A DNA stretch of 64,000 nt. It comes from Mariniradius saccharolyticus AK6 (GTDB lineage: Bacteria > Bacteroidota > Bacteroidia > Cytophagales > Cyclobacteriaceae). The DNA lies in assembly GCF_000330725.2 (NCBI RefSeq), contig NZ_AMZY02000009.1:267934-331933 (forward strand). The letters are read 5' to 3'. A program made the translations under genes and the position numbers. This document shows, in pieces, positions 46,029 through 55,741 of the stretch (position 1 is its first letter; each line of letters starts with the position of its first letter). The notes under the pieces were generated by a model. The model was not told the DNA's origin. It ran no database searches and saw only the letters and a list, made by a program, of their open reading frames with translations.

Positions 46029-47123
46029 TTAAAGATTTCCCCTTAGCGCCTGTTCCCTTTCTATCGATTCAAACAGTGCCTTGAAGTTTCCTTTACCGAA
46101 GGATTTGGCGCCTTTGCGTTGGATGATTTCATAGAATAGGGTAGGTCTGTCCTGCACTGGTTTGGTAAATATCTGAAGCAGGTACCCCTCCTCATCTCTG
46201 TCAACAAGGATATTGAGGTCCTTGAGCGGCTGCAGGTCCTCTTCGATCTTCCCGACCCGTTGCAACAGGTCATCGTAGTAAACGGCGGGCACTTCCAGAA
46301 ACTCAACTCCCCGTCTTCTCAATTCCGAAACGGTATGCACGATGTCGTCGGTTGCGATCGCCATATGTTGAACGCCGGGTCCGTTGTAGAAGTCGAGGTA
46401 TTCCTCGATTTGGGATTTCTTCTTTCCCTCCGCCGGTTCATTGATTGGGAACTTGATGTAGCCGTTCCCGTTGGAAACGACTTTGGACATGAGGGCGGAG
46501 TATTCCGTGGAAATATCCTTGTCATCAAATGTCACCAACAGGCTGAAACCCATGACTTTTTCATAAAAATCGACCCACTTATTCATCTCGCCCCAGCCTA
46601 CGTTACCCACACAGTGATCGATGTACTTGAGGCCTATTGGGGTGGATTTGTATCCGCTCTTTCGGGGTTTGTAGCCCGGAAGGAAGACGCCATTGTAGTT
46701 TTTTCTTTCCACAAAAGTATGGATGGTCTCACCATAGGTCCTGATGGAAGCGGTGACGACTTCGCCATGTTCGTCACTCATGACTTTTGGTTCGGCGTAG
46801 GGTACGGCGCCTCGCGTCACGGTCTCTGTAAAGGATTGGGCAGCGTCATCCACCCACAGCGCGAGTACTTTCACGCCGTCACCGTGCTTTTTGATATGGT
46901 CGGCGATGGGGTGGTTTTCCTGCAGCGGACTGGTGAGGACTAGCCTGATTTTATCCTGTTTCAATACGTAGGAAGCACGGTCACGGAGCCCCGTTTCGGG
47001 ACCCGCGTAGGCTACGAGTTCGTAGCCAAAAGCATATTGGTAGTAAAGGGCGGATTGCTTGGCGTTGCCGACATAGAGTTCGACATAGTCGGTCCCGTTG
47101 ATGGGGAGAAAGTCCTTTTTCAT
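46029..47123 (-). CDS. hppD: 4-hydroxyphenylpyruvate dioxygenase
   Basis: A 364-residue enzyme from the ATG at 47123. The vicinal-oxygen-chelate folds hold the iron ligands: His in YIDHCVGNV (near residue 175), His in GVQHMAIATDDI (near 255) and Glu in FYEIIQRKG near 340. Those strings are invariant in HPPD. It turns 4-hydroxyphenylpyruvate from tyrosine into homogentisate. No homogentisate dioxygenase lies beside it in this window. A terminator follows. Confidence 0.95.
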   Translation of the reverse strand: MKKDFLPINGTDYVELYVGNAKQSALYYQYAFGYELVAYAGPETGLRDRASYVLKQDKIRLVLTSPLQENHPIADHIKKHGDGVKVLALWVDDAAQSFTETVTRGAVPYAEPKVMSDEHGEVVTASIRTYGETIHTFVERKNYNGVFLPGYKPRKSGYKSTPIGLKYIDHCVGNVGWGEMNKWVDFYEKVMGFSLLVTFDDKDISTEYSALMSKVVSNGNGYIKFPINEPAEGKKKSQIEEYLDFYNGPGVQHMAIATDDIVHTVSELRRRGVEFLEVPAVYYDDLLQRVGKIEEDLQPLKDLNILVDRDEEGYLLQIFTKPVQDRPTLFYEIIQRKGAKSFGKGNFKALFESIEREQALRGNL

Positions 47124-47285
47124 GGTGTTATACTTGGGTTTATTTGGCGGTGTAAAGGTAGGAATTCTAGCCAAATATTATTCGGTGGACAGCTTTCAAT
47201 ATTTTACAAAGCCAAAGTCATTGTAGCGCTCCTTTTTTGGGCGGCAAGAATTGGCATTTGTAGAAATCGGAATACTGGCCAGGAA

Positions 47286-48296
47286 TTATTCCTGCGGGTT
47301 TTTATTGAAAAAAAGACTGATCCAAGCCAAATAAAGCAGCGACACCAGCCATGTCCCAAAGAAATCCGTGTTGGAAGAAACAACCATCAGCAGTAGATAC
47401 CAAATCGGCCCAAACACAAATCCAATCAAAAACTTAAATGTGGCCACAAATACGTTGTCTTTGATTTTTGGCCCGGCATACAGCCATAAGCCGTAAAGCG
47501 GGAAATGGCAGATTTTCATCAGTTTGTTGGCCAGATAGGGCTTGGAAACCCGCTTCGGTTCTTGTTTTTCTTTTGAATTTAAGGCTGTTGAGACCGCTTC
47601 CGGGGATGTTAGATCCACATTTTGGGCAATCAATTGCTGAAGATGTTCCTCATAATGATCCCCATCCGGAATATGGGCGATAAGGGGTTGAAGGGCTTCT
47701 TTGCCCGCTTTGATCAAGCTGTCAAAGTTGGGATAGTGGTCCTTGGCGGCAAAAGCTTTTCCGACGATGATGCGGACTTTGCTTCCCGACGATTTGTGGT
47801 TGCTGTAGTTGATGCCTATCGGGAGGATTTGCAAATCGAGATTCGGGTCAGACTCCAGGGCCTGAAATGCGATCCGAGCGAACCCTTTGCGCAGCGGTCG
47901 CAGGTTGCGCTGATGGGAATGTCCGCCCTCCACAAAAATCAGTACGGAGCCCTTTTCCCTCAGAATCTGCACGCTGCGGTCGAAAGTTTCTTTATTTTTT
48001 TCCATGTTTTCGACGCCGTCCCGGACTCGGTAGACGGGAATCATGCGGATGAAATCAAGGAGTTTGGCAAAAAGGGGCTTTTTGAAGACCGAGGCCCGGG
48101 TCAGAAAGTGGGGCTTGAGCTTGGTCTGCGTGGCAATCAATAGTGGGTCCACCAAGGCGTTCTGATGGTTTGCGAGTATGATGACGGCCTTTTTTTTGGG
48201 GAGATTTTGTTTGCCTTCGACGAGAATTCTGTGATAGTAGCCATGTAGGGCTATCTTCACCAAAAGTCTAAGTATCGCGTTGAAACCGTTTTTCAT
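47286..48296 (-). CDS. 1-acyl-glycerol-3-phosphate acyltransferase-like (PlsC domain) protein
   Basis: A 336-residue protein from the ATG at 48296. The PlsC motif NHQNALVDP (H-x4-D) is near residue 40, FVEGGHSHQRNL near 125 is the second motif (a change from the usual FPEGTRS), and PIGINYSNHKSSGSKVRI is the third. Two C-terminal hydrophobic helices are present. It likely transfers acyl groups to lysophospholipids or other lipids. The altered second motif leaves its acceptor open. Confidence 0.88.
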   Translation of the reverse strand: MKNGFNAILRLLVKIALHGYYHRILVEGKQNLPKKKAVIILANHQNALVDPLLIATQTKLKPHFLTRASVFKKPLFAKLLDFIRMIPVYRVRDGVENMEKNKETFDRSVQILREKGSVLIFVEGGHSHQRNLRPLRKGFARIAFQALESDPNLDLQILPIGINYSNHKSSGSKVRIIVGKAFAAKDHYPNFDSLIKAGKEALQPLIAHIPDGDHYEEHLQQLIAQNVDLTSPEAVSTALNSKEKQEPKRVSKPYLANKLMKICHFPLYGLWLYAGPKIKDNVFVATFKFLIGFVFGPIWYLLLMVVSSNTDFFGTWLVSLLYLAWISLFFNKNPQE

Positions 48297-48328
48297 ATTG
48301 GAATCTTCATTTGGGAAAACACCCAGGA

Positions 48329-49222
48329 TCAAATCCTCCTGAAATAGGCAGTAACGGCAAATCCTGAAATAATATGCCAGATTCCCCACCATGCCGCTAT
48401 GATGGCCATGCCGCCCAAACCGTCAAAATAGGTAAAAATGAGCACCAAAGCCAATCCGGAGTTTTGGATGCCGGTCTCGATGGTGAGTGTTTTCGTCTCA
48501 GCAATTCCCAATCTCCCAATTTTGGCGACAACAAAACCCGAAGCCAACGCAGCGAAGTTATGTGCCAATACCCACAGGAAAATCAGGGAAATGAATTTCA
48601 GGAAAAGGTCATAATTGCCCAGAAAGGCGATGACCACAAAGCCCGCGAAGATGAGAATGCTGAGCGGTTTGAGGATTTTTGTGGCTTTTTCGGACCATTT
48701 GGGCCATTTGCTATTGACCAACATGCCCAATATCAAGGGAATGCCCAATATCAAGGCAACGGTTTGGAAGACTTCGAAATAGGAAAGGGAAATGCTTTTG
48801 AGCATGTTGGCCGTGGGCTCGTAGAAGCTTGCCCAAAGCGCAAAGTTGAAAGGGGTGAAGAAAATCGATCCACCGGTGGAAAAGGCCGTCAGCGACACGG
48901 AAAGGGCCGTGTTTCCCCGAGATAGATGGCTGAGAAAATTGGAGACGTTTCCTCCCGGGCAGGCTGCCACCAAAAACATCCCCAAAGCTACAGACGCCGG
49001 CGGGTTGATCGTTAACACCAGAATCCAAGTCAAAAAAGGCAACACAATGAATTGCGCTACGATTCCCAACCAAAAGGCTTTTGGCTCTTTGAGAATATAT
49101 TTGAAGTCAGCAACCTTGAGTTCGAGCGCCACGCCAAACATGATAATTGCCAACGTGATGTTGAGAAGAAGAAGGGAATCTTGGTTGAAATTCAGGACGC
49201 TGTTGTCCAAATCTTCGAGCAT
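48329..49222 (-). CDS. Bile acid:sodium symporter family (BASS) transporter
   Basis: A 297-residue membrane protein from the ATG at 49222; the frame extends to a TTG but without conserved sequence. About nine to ten helices are visible, and GVALELKVADF, AACPGGNVSNFLSHLSRGNT and ETGIQNSGLALVLI are the family's crossed-helix signatures with the Na+ site. BASS proteins carry bile acids, pantoate or other anions. The substrate is not known. Confidence 0.9.
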   Translation of the reverse strand: MLEDLDNSVLNFNQDSLLLLNITLAIIMFGVALELKVADFKYILKEPKAFWLGIVAQFIVLPFLTWILVLTINPPASVALGMFLVAACPGGNVSNFLSHLSRGNTALSVSLTAFSTGGSIFFTPFNFALWASFYEPTANMLKSISLSYFEVFQTVALILGIPLILGMLVNSKWPKWSEKATKILKPLSILIFAGFVVIAFLGNYDLFLKFISLIFLWVLAHNFAALASGFVVAKIGRLGIAETKTLTIETGIQNSGLALVLIFTYFDGLGGMAIIAAWWGIWHIISGFAVTAYFRRI

Positions 49223-49404
49223 GTGTGGGTGTGGTTGGTATTGGGATAAATCGAAATGTACTGAAAAGAACAATTCAATTATTCAGGTGGATTTGATTTT
49301 TCGCCTTTTCGTCCGCCCGCCTTACTCGTAATTCATGATTCGACATTCATCATTCGAAATTCCCCAGACTTCACTACATCCCTAACCCCTACATCCCTAC
49401 ATCC

Positions 49405-50805
49405 CTACACCTCCTTCACTTCTGCGGTCAGTTTCTGTAGCGTCGCTTTGGCGTCACCGAAAAGCATCCTGGTTTTGGGGTAGAAGAACAGCTCGTTTTC
49501 GATACCCGCGTATCCTGCCGCCATGCCCCGCTTCATCACGATGACATTTTTGGCTTGGTCCACGTCCAGGATCGGCATGCCATAGATAGGAGAGGAGGGG
49601 TCATTTTTCGCCGCGGGGTTGACGACGTCATTGGCACCGATGACGATAACCACGTCTGTATTGGCAAATTTGTCATTGATTTCTTCCATTTCCTGAAGCC
49701 TTTCATAGGGGACATCAGCCTCTGCGAGCAGCACGTTCATATGGCCCGGCATCCTTCCTGCCACGGGGTGGATGGCATAATTTACCTCCACACCTTTTTC
49801 TGAGAGGAGTTTTTCAAGTTCGTGGCACACATGCTGGGCTTGGGCAACAGCCAAACCATACCCTGGAACGATGACGACGCTTTGGGAATAGGAAAGCAAT
49901 ACAGCAGTATCGGAAATTGAAATCTCGCGGACGGTTTGGTCGCCGGGGCCTGTTTTGGCACTACCACCTGCACTTCCGCCAAAGGCTCCCAAAAGCACGT
50001 TGGTCAGTGACCTGTTCATGGCGTTGCACATCAGGATCGTAAGGATCGTGCCGGCCGAACCTACGAGGATACCTCCCGTCAGCATGGCTTTGTTGCCATA
50101 CAAAAAGCCACCGAAAGCTGCCGCCATTCCTGTAAATGAGTTCAGTAAAGAGATCACGACGGGCATATCGGCACCGCCAATAGGCATGACAAACAGGATT
50201 CCATACACCAAGGCCAATCCCAACAATACATAGAACAAAACTGGACTTGAACCGCTGACCATTTGAATCAAAATCAACACAACGATCGTCCCGAGCAAAA
50301 TCATGTTGACGGCTTGATTGAAAGGAAGCACTTTGTCTTTGATTTTGCCCTCCAACTTTCCATATGCAATCAAAGAACCTGAGAATGAAACCGAGCCGAT
50401 CAAAAGTCCCAAGAGCATCACCAAAAGTTCGCCATCAAATCCGGTCACCGTGGCATGCTGATGGTGCTGGAATTCGATGATCGCGATCAAGGCTGCGCAG
50501 GCACCCCCCATTCCGTTGAAGAAGGAGACCATTTGGGGCATTGCGGTCATTTGCACCCTTTTGGCCATGATCGTCCCGATGATCGTCCCGATGACCAAGC
50601 CTAGGAAGATAAGACCGTAATTGAGCGCTTTGCCGGAATCAAATTCTTGGTACAAAGTCAGCGTAACGATGATCGCCAAAAGCATCCCCGCCGCAGCTAT
50701 CAGGTTTCCCTTGCGGGCAGAATCCGGATGGCTCAGCATTTTCAGACCGATGATAAAGGTCAGCGAGGCAATGAGGTAGCTTATTTCTAGTATATGGATG
50801 CTCAT
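49405..50805 (-). CDS. pntB: NAD(P) transhydrogenase subunit beta
   Basis: A 466-residue protein with about eight transmembrane helices in the first 260 residues and a C-terminal NADP(H)-binding domain (from about 290: VIVPGYGLAVAQAQHVCHEL and GANDVVNPAA). With the two genes upstream it forms the split proton-translocating transhydrogenase, which uses the proton gradient to make NADPH from NADH. Its start overlaps pntAB by 4 bp (50802-50805). Confidence 0.95.
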   Translation of the reverse strand: MSIHILEISYLIASLTFIIGLKMLSHPDSARKGNLIAAAGMLLAIIVTLTLYQEFDSGKALNYGLIFLGLVIGTIIGTIMAKRVQMTAMPQMVSFFNGMGGACAALIAIIEFQHHQHATVTGFDGELLVMLLGLLIGSVSFSGSLIAYGKLEGKIKDKVLPFNQAVNMILLGTIVVLILIQMVSGSSPVLFYVLLGLALVYGILFVMPIGGADMPVVISLLNSFTGMAAAFGGFLYGNKAMLTGGILVGSAGTILTILMCNAMNRSLTNVLLGAFGGSAGGSAKTGPGDQTVREISISDTAVLLSYSQSVVIVPGYGLAVAQAQHVCHELEKLLSEKGVEVNYAIHPVAGRMPGHMNVLLAEADVPYERLQEMEEINDKFANTDVVIVIGANDVVNPAAKNDPSSPIYGMPILDVDQAKNVIVMKRGMAAGYAGIENELFFYPKTRMLFGDAKATLQKLTAEVKEV

Positions 50806-51119
50806 GATTTCTTCGGTTTTTTCTTAAACATTTCAAGCATCCTGTCAGTCACCACAAATCCCCCGACGACATTAAGGGTTCCCACAATCACTGCCAGAAA
50901 CCCAACGGTGAGGGCAAGGTAATTGTCCGGTGAGGCCTGCAACATCACGATGATAGCCCCGACGACCACGACGCCATGGACCGCATTGGCCCCTGACATC
51001 AGCGGAGTATGTAAAATCGCCGGCACGTTGGAGATGACCTCGATGCCCAAAAGTATCGCGAGGACAAGGAAATAGACCATTTCCATATTGTCCCCAATAA
51101 AATTCAATATCGCTTCCAT
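50802..51119 (-). CDS. pntAB: NAD(P) transhydrogenase subunit alpha, membrane part
   Basis: A 105-residue protein from the ATG at 51119 with three transmembrane helices and the typical ISNVPAILHTPLMSGANAVHG string. The gene order pntAA-pntAB-pntB and the 4-bp overlap with pntB mark an operon. It holds part of the proton path through the membrane. Confidence 0.93.
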   Translation of the reverse strand: MEAILNFIGDNMEMVYFLVLAILLGIEVISNVPAILHTPLMSGANAVHGVVVVGAIIVMLQASPDNYLALTVGFLAVIVGTLNVVGGFVVTDRMLEMFKKKPKKS

Positions 51120-51121
51120 GC

Positions 51122-52246
51122 TTATGCGGATTTCATTTGTACAATTCTCGGACTCACTGGCTTTCCTTCGTGGCACACACAAGTACCCGTCACAATATCA
51201 TCCTCAAAGTTGAGTTTGAGTTCACCGTTGTGGATGATGAGTTTGAGGAAATTGAGGTAGTTTTTGCCATACATCTTGCTGGCATCCTGGGGCATTTCGG
51301 CTGCGAGATTGCCTACCCCCACGATGCGGACACCGTTTACTTCGACCGTTTGATCAGGTTGGGAAAGGGCACAGTTGCCACCGGATGAGGCCGCCAAGTC
51401 GATGATTACAGCACCCGCTTTCATTGCCCGGACGGTTCTTTCTTCCACCAACAAAGGCGCTTTTCTTCCCGGAATCTGTGCCGTGGTAATGATGACATCC
51501 GCTTTGGTGGCATGTTCGTGGATGGTGTCTTTTTGTTTTCGCAGGTATTCCGCGCTTTGCTCAACGGCATACCCGCCGGCGGATTTGTCTTCTTTGGCGC
51601 CTTCCACATCCACAAATTTGGCACCGAGGGAGAGAACTTCCTCTTTGGCGGCTTGACGAACGTCAAAGGCATAGACCGTTGCGCCCAAGCGCTTGGCCGT
51701 TGCGATCGCTTGAAGACCAGCCACGCCTGCGCCCAATATCAATACCCTTGCAGGGGTGATGCTTCCGGCGGCCGTCATAAACATCGGGAAAAACCGTGGC
51801 AACAGGTTGGCGGCCATCAGTACAGCCTTGTATCCGGTGACCGTTGCCATGGATGAAAGTACGTCCATCGCTTGGGCGCGGGTAGTCCTTGGCACCAACT
51901 CCATGCTGAATGCCGTCCTGCCGGATTGGATCAAATAGTCCGTCAGCTTGGGGTTGAAAAGTGCACTGAGTTGCCCCATGAGGACCGCACCCGGTTTCAT
52001 TTGGCCGATTTCGGCTTCGGCGAGTGGTTGGATGCCGCAGATCAGATCTGCCTTTTCGAGTATTTCCTTTCGGGTATGGATTTCCCCTCCCGATTCCTGA
52101 TACCATTGGTCTGAAGCATAGGCACTCGCGCCAGCGCTGGATTCCACCCAAACGGAGGTCTTCCAACTGATGAGCGTCTTGACCGCCTCCGGCAAAAGCG
52201 CTACCCGGGCCTCGTCTTGGGGTTCTTTCAATATCCCTATAATCAT
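51122..52246 (-). CDS. pntAA: NAD(P) transhydrogenase subunit alpha, NAD(H)-binding part
   Basis: A 374-residue soluble protein of the alanine dehydrogenase/PNT-alpha family. Signatures are KEPQDEARVALLPEAVKTL at the N-terminus, the NAD motif LILGAGVAGLQAIATAKRLGA near 170 and the RQD-like loop of domain I. It binds NAD(H) and faces the cytosol. Its stop is 3 bp from the start of pntAB, so all three genes are one unit. Confidence 0.95.
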   Translation of the reverse strand: MIIGILKEPQDEARVALLPEAVKTLISWKTSVWVESSAGASAYASDQWYQESGGEIHTRKEILEKADLICGIQPLAEAEIGQMKPGAVLMGQLSALFNPKLTDYLIQSGRTAFSMELVPRTTRAQAMDVLSSMATVTGYKAVLMAANLLPRFFPMFMTAAGSITPARVLILGAGVAGLQAIATAKRLGATVYAFDVRQAAKEEVLSLGAKFVDVEGAKEDKSAGGYAVEQSAEYLRKQKDTIHEHATKADVIITTAQIPGRKAPLLVEERTVRAMKAGAVIIDLAASSGGNCALSQPDQTVEVNGVRIVGVGNLAAEMPQDASKMYGKNYLNFLKLIIHNGELKLNFEDDIVTGTCVCHEGKPVSPRIVQMKSA

Positions 52247-52409
52247 GCGGATTTGGATTAAGCATTCACCTGTATTGGTGAAATTCTTGTTGAAGGCTTG
52301 AAACTATTAAAAAGTCTGAAAAAAGAAACTGATATTGGTCAATCGGGCGAATTTATTTTGCCTAGGCTTTCGCAGAAGAAATAAAAAAGCGAATTGCGGT
52401 TCCGAAATC

Positions 52410-53195
52410 ATGAGAATAACGTTCAGCGTCTTGATCCTGCTTCTTGTATCCCCCGTACTGGCACGGGGACAGGTCCAAAATGTATTTGGCGGCATGGTAC
52501 GCGGCGATCTCGGTGAAAAGAAGATTGCATTGGTATTCACGGGGCATGAGTTTGCGGAAGCTGGAGAAGAGATTTTGAAGACATTGGGCCAACACCGGGC
52601 AAAGGCGGCCTTTTTCTTCACAGGGGATTTTTACCGCAATCCCGATTTTGAGAATCTCATTATCCAAATCAAGGGGAAGGGCCATTATCTGAGTGCCCAT
52701 TCCGACAAACATTTGTTGTATTGTGATTGGGGAAAAAGGGATAGTCTACTTGTAACCAAGGTAGCGTTTTTGGAGGATTTGGAACGGAATTATGATGAAA
52801 TGAGGCGGTTTGGTGTCGACAAATCCGAGGCGCCTTTTTTTCTCCCTCCCTACGAATGGTACAATGACAGCATCAGCGCCTGGACGCGGGAGGCTGGATT
52901 GCATTTGATCAATTTCAGCAGCGGTACCCGTTCCCACGCGGATTACACGGATCCATCAATGCCCAATTATGTGGATTCGCAGAAAATCCTGCATTCTATT
53001 TTGGACTATGAAAGCTCCCAGCCTCAGGGCCTGAACGGATTCATCCTGCTCATGCATATCGGTGTCGGCCCGAAGCGTGTAGATAAATTCCACGCTCAAA
53101 TTCCCGTACTGCTTCAAACCCTAAGGTCAAGGGGCTATGAATTTGTTTCCTTATCGGAGCTGTTCCCGATTGAAGTCCGGGAGCCTTCGAAATGA
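52410..53195 (+). CDS. Polysaccharide-deacetylase-like secreted protein with altered metal motif
   Basis: A 261-residue secreted protein from the ATG at 52410 (signal peptide MRITFSVLILLLVSPVLARG). It has a NodB/CE4 barrel. The first CE4 motif reads VFTGHEFAEAG (near residue 40) where active enzymes have TFDDG, while the H-S/T-x-x-x-H motif is kept as AHSDKHLL near 95. Later, FFLPPYEWYN replaces RxPY-type motif three. Either catalysis is altered or it belongs to a Bacteroidota-specific subfamily with a TGHE motif. Substrate unknown. Confidence 0.75.
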   Translation: MRITFSVLILLLVSPVLARGQVQNVFGGMVRGDLGEKKIALVFTGHEFAEAGEEILKTLGQHRAKAAFFFTGDFYRNPDFENLIIQIKGKGHYLSAHSDKHLLYCDWGKRDSLLVTKVAFLEDLERNYDEMRRFGVDKSEAPFFLPPYEWYNDSISAWTREAGLHLINFSSGTRSHADYTDPSMPNYVDSQKILHSILDYESSQPQGLNGFILLMHIGVGPKRVDKFHAQIPVLLQTLRSRGYEFVSLSELFPIEVREPSK

Positions 53196-53266
53196 TTGGA
53201 ATGCAGATCCAGAAAGGTCTTTTCCCGAAAAATCCCTATCTTTTAGCTCTCAAAATAACCTATTGA

Positions 53267-54973
53267 ATGGCCAATTTTAACATCGACGCAAAACAAGACA
53301 TGACCTATGACGCTATCGTCATCGGGTCGGGTATCAGTGGTGGCTGGGCCGCCAAGGAACTCTGCGAAAAAGGACTGAAAACCCTCGTTCTAGAGCGCGG
53401 CAGACTCGTGGAACATGTCAAGGATTATCCCACCATGACTTTGGATCCTTGGGATACTGAACTCAGGGGAGGCTTGACTCCCGAACAAAAAGCCCGGCAT
53501 CCCCAAGGCGGAAGGGTTGGGTTTATCGGAGAAATGAACGAACACTTCCACGCCAACGATGTGGAAAATCCCTACACCGAAGTCAAACCTTTTCTGTGGG
53601 TTCGCGCGCACCAGATGGGCGGGCGCTCGCTACTTTGGGGCAAACAGACCTACCGCTGGTCTGATTTGGATTTCGAAGCAAACGCGAAAGACGGCCACGG
53701 GGTGGATTGGCCGATCCGCTACAAGGATTTGGCTCCGTGGTACACTTATGTGGAGAAATTTGCAGGAATCAGCGGTGAAGCATTGGGCTTGCCGCAATTA
53801 CCAGACAGCCATTTTTTGCCTCCGATGGAATTGAACTGTGTGGAAAAGCACGTCAAGAGTCGGATCGAGAAGGATTTCCCCGGGCGCAACATGATCATCG
53901 GCCGTGTGGCCCACCTGACCGAGCCAATCAATGGGCGTGGCAAATGCCAATTCCGCAATCGATGCGATCGGGGTTGTCCTTATGGTGCTTATTTCAGCAG
54001 CAATGCCGTGACGCTCCCCGCGGCCAATGCCACGGGCAATTTGACCATTCGGCCTTTTTCCATCGTCCAATCGATCGTGTACGATGAACAAACAGGCAAA
54101 GCCTCAGGCGTCCGCATCATCGATGCCGAGACCAACGCAGATATCGTCTATAATGCCAAGATCATTTTCGTGAATGCCTCTACCTTGAGTACCACCCAAA
54201 TTCTCCTCAATTCCACTTCCAATAGATTCCCGAATGGTCTCGGTAATGATTCCGGGGAACTCGGGCACAACCTGATGGACCATACTTATCGGGTAGGTGC
54301 CATGGGCAAAGTGGAAGGTTTTGAGGACCAATATTACAAAGGCAGACGGCCCAACGGCATCTACATCCCGCGCTATGTCAACCTGCAGGGAGGCCCGCAA
54401 TCCGACAAGTTCGTCAGGGGATTTGGATACCAAGGCGGCGGTGGTCGCAGCAACTGGGGTGCAGGCGCCAACGAACCGGATTTTGGCGCAGATTTCAAAG
54501 ACCGCATGATGAAGCCCGGGCCTTGGGAGTTTTTCATTACCGGTTTTGCAGAGTGCCTTCCCTACCATGAAAACAAAGTTTACCTAAACAAGGACGTTTT
54601 GGACAAATGGGGTCAGCCGACCTTGTCGATAGATGCAGAGTGGGGTGCCAACGAACTCGCCCTCAATGAGCAAATCCGCATCGATGCCAAGGAAATGTTG
54701 GATCGTGCAGGATTGAAGGAGGTGATCGACTTTGACAACAAACATGAAATGGGCTACGGTATCCATGAAATGGGTACAGCCCGCATGGGTCGTGACCCCA
54801 AGACTTCCGTGCTCAACGGATTCAACCAAGTCCATGCCTGCAAAAACGTCTTTGTCACCGACGGTGCCTGTATGACTTCATCTTCCTGTGTCAACCCATC
54901 CCTGACCTATATGGCTTTGACAGCTAGGGCCGCCGACCACGCCGTTTCCGAACTCAAAAAAATGAACCTGTAA
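53267..54973 (+). CDS. GMC family oxidoreductase
   Basis: A 568-residue FAD enzyme. The FAD motif is VIGSGISGGWAAKELCEKG near residue 18, the second is GQ-MGGRSLLWGKQTYR near 118, and the C-terminal active-site region is GIHEMGTARMGRDPKTSVLN, with VTDGACMTSSSCVNPSLTYMALT at the end. The sequence CQFRNRCDRGCPYGAYFS is characteristic of gluconate-2-dehydrogenase-type GMC proteins. It acts with the subunit-3 homolog that starts 4 bp downstream; the sugar substrate is unknown. No signal peptide is present, so export is probably through the Tat leader of the partner. Confidence 0.92.
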   Translation: MANFNIDAKQDMTYDAIVIGSGISGGWAAKELCEKGLKTLVLERGRLVEHVKDYPTMTLDPWDTELRGGLTPEQKARHPQGGRVGFIGEMNEHFHANDVENPYTEVKPFLWVRAHQMGGRSLLWGKQTYRWSDLDFEANAKDGHGVDWPIRYKDLAPWYTYVEKFAGISGEALGLPQLPDSHFLPPMELNCVEKHVKSRIEKDFPGRNMIIGRVAHLTEPINGRGKCQFRNRCDRGCPYGAYFSSNAVTLPAANATGNLTIRPFSIVQSIVYDEQTGKASGVRIIDAETNADIVYNAKIIFVNASTLSTTQILLNSTSNRFPNGLGNDSGELGHNLMDHTYRVGAMGKVEGFEDQYYKGRRPNGIYIPRYVNLQGGPQSDKFVRGFGYQGGGGRSNWGAGANEPDFGADFKDRMMKPGPWEFFITGFAECLPYHENKVYLNKDVLDKWGQPTLSIDAEWGANELALNEQIRIDAKEMLDRAGLKEVIDFDNKHEMGYGIHEMGTARMGRDPKTSVLNGFNQVHACKNVFVTDGACMTSSSCVNPSLTYMALTARAADHAVSELKKMNL

Positions 54974-54976
54974 GCC

Positions 54977-55570
54977 ATGAATAGAAGAGACGCAATCCGA
55001 AAAACAGCCTTGATGGCCGGGACAGCCGCCGGGGTTCCAAGCTTTTTGTCACTCCTGCAGGCCTGTTCCAAGCAGGAGCGCCTGACTTGGGTGCCCGAGT
55101 TTTTGTCCGAAGACCAGGCTCGATTTATTTCCGCTTTTGTGGATACCATCTTGCCCAAGACCGATACGCCCGGGGCATTGGACGTGAAGGCAGACGTTTT
55201 CATCGATTTGGTGTATGCCCGCACTTATGACCAAAAAGCCCAAGAAAATGTAGTCGCCGAAATCGAGAAGTTCAATGCTACAGCCAAGGATAAATTCGGC
55301 AACGTGTTCGCAGACCTGAGTTTGGAAGACAAGACAGCTTTTCTCAAGGAGCAGGAAGCCAATTCCCCAAAATTCAATCCACGGGTTTGGGGTACCGCGG
55401 TTGGCAAACAGGAGCCTGTGGGCTTCTACCGAGGCTTGAAGTCCATGACGCTTTGGGCCTATTTCAGCTCCGAGGAAATCGGCAAAAACGTCCTCAGCTA
55501 CGACCCGATACCGGGCGAATACAAAGGTTGTATTCCGCTGGCTGATGTCGGTAACAGTTGGAGTTTGTAG
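54977..55570 (+). CDS. Gluconate 2-dehydrogenase subunit 3 family protein
   Basis: A 197-residue protein starting MNRRDAIRKTALMAGTAAGVP, a twin-arginine (RR) leader. The conserved block is FISAFVDTILPKTDTPGALD with VDVFIDLVYARTYD. The family is the small subunit of flavoprotein dehydrogenases. The Tat leader implies the pair is exported folded. No cytochrome c subunit gene lies beside it. A strong terminator follows 15 bp after the stop. Confidence 0.9.
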   Translation: MNRRDAIRKTALMAGTAAGVPSFLSLLQACSKQERLTWVPEFLSEDQARFISAFVDTILPKTDTPGALDVKADVFIDLVYARTYDQKAQENVVAEIEKFNATAKDKFGNVFADLSLEDKTAFLKEQEANSPKFNPRVWGTAVGKQEPVGFYRGLKSMTLWAYFSSEEIGKNVLSYDPIPGEYKGCIPLADVGNSWSL

Positions 55571-55580
55571 ACAAAACAAA

Positions 55581-55612
55581 AAAACCGGGCCCATTTAAGC
55601 CCGGTTTTTTTG
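55581..55612 (+). terminator. Rho-independent terminator of the GMC operon
   Basis: AAAACCGGGC-ccatttaa-GCCCGGTTTT plus T run. It marks the boundary between chromosomal genes and the cassette array. Confidence 0.9.
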
Positions 55613-55651
55613 TTCCATTTTGCTCCTCGAATCTCGAAAGCTTGCTTGATA

Positions 55652-55727
55652 GGTGTTGTGAGACCTGCCCGTCCGAAGGCGGGGGCGCACCTCGTCAGAG
55701 AAATCTGGCGAGGCCGTCTACTCGATT
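55652..55727 (+). mobile_element. 3' tail of a group II intron at the end of the cassette array
   Basis: A block matching the 62-kb intron tail: 64 bases from 55664 (cctgcccgtccg) to 55727 (ctactcgatt) are the same as at 62461-62524. It contains two short hairpins (cctgccc/gggggc and ctcgtcagagaaatctggcgag) and ends GTCTACTCGATT, typical of the 3' end of bacterial group II introns. It is opposite in orientation to the adjacent gene, starts after the GMC terminator and ends on the core TTATGGCTC of the first cassette. Only the tail is present. Confidence 0.6.
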
Positions 55728-55741
55728 ATGGCTCGTTTGTT

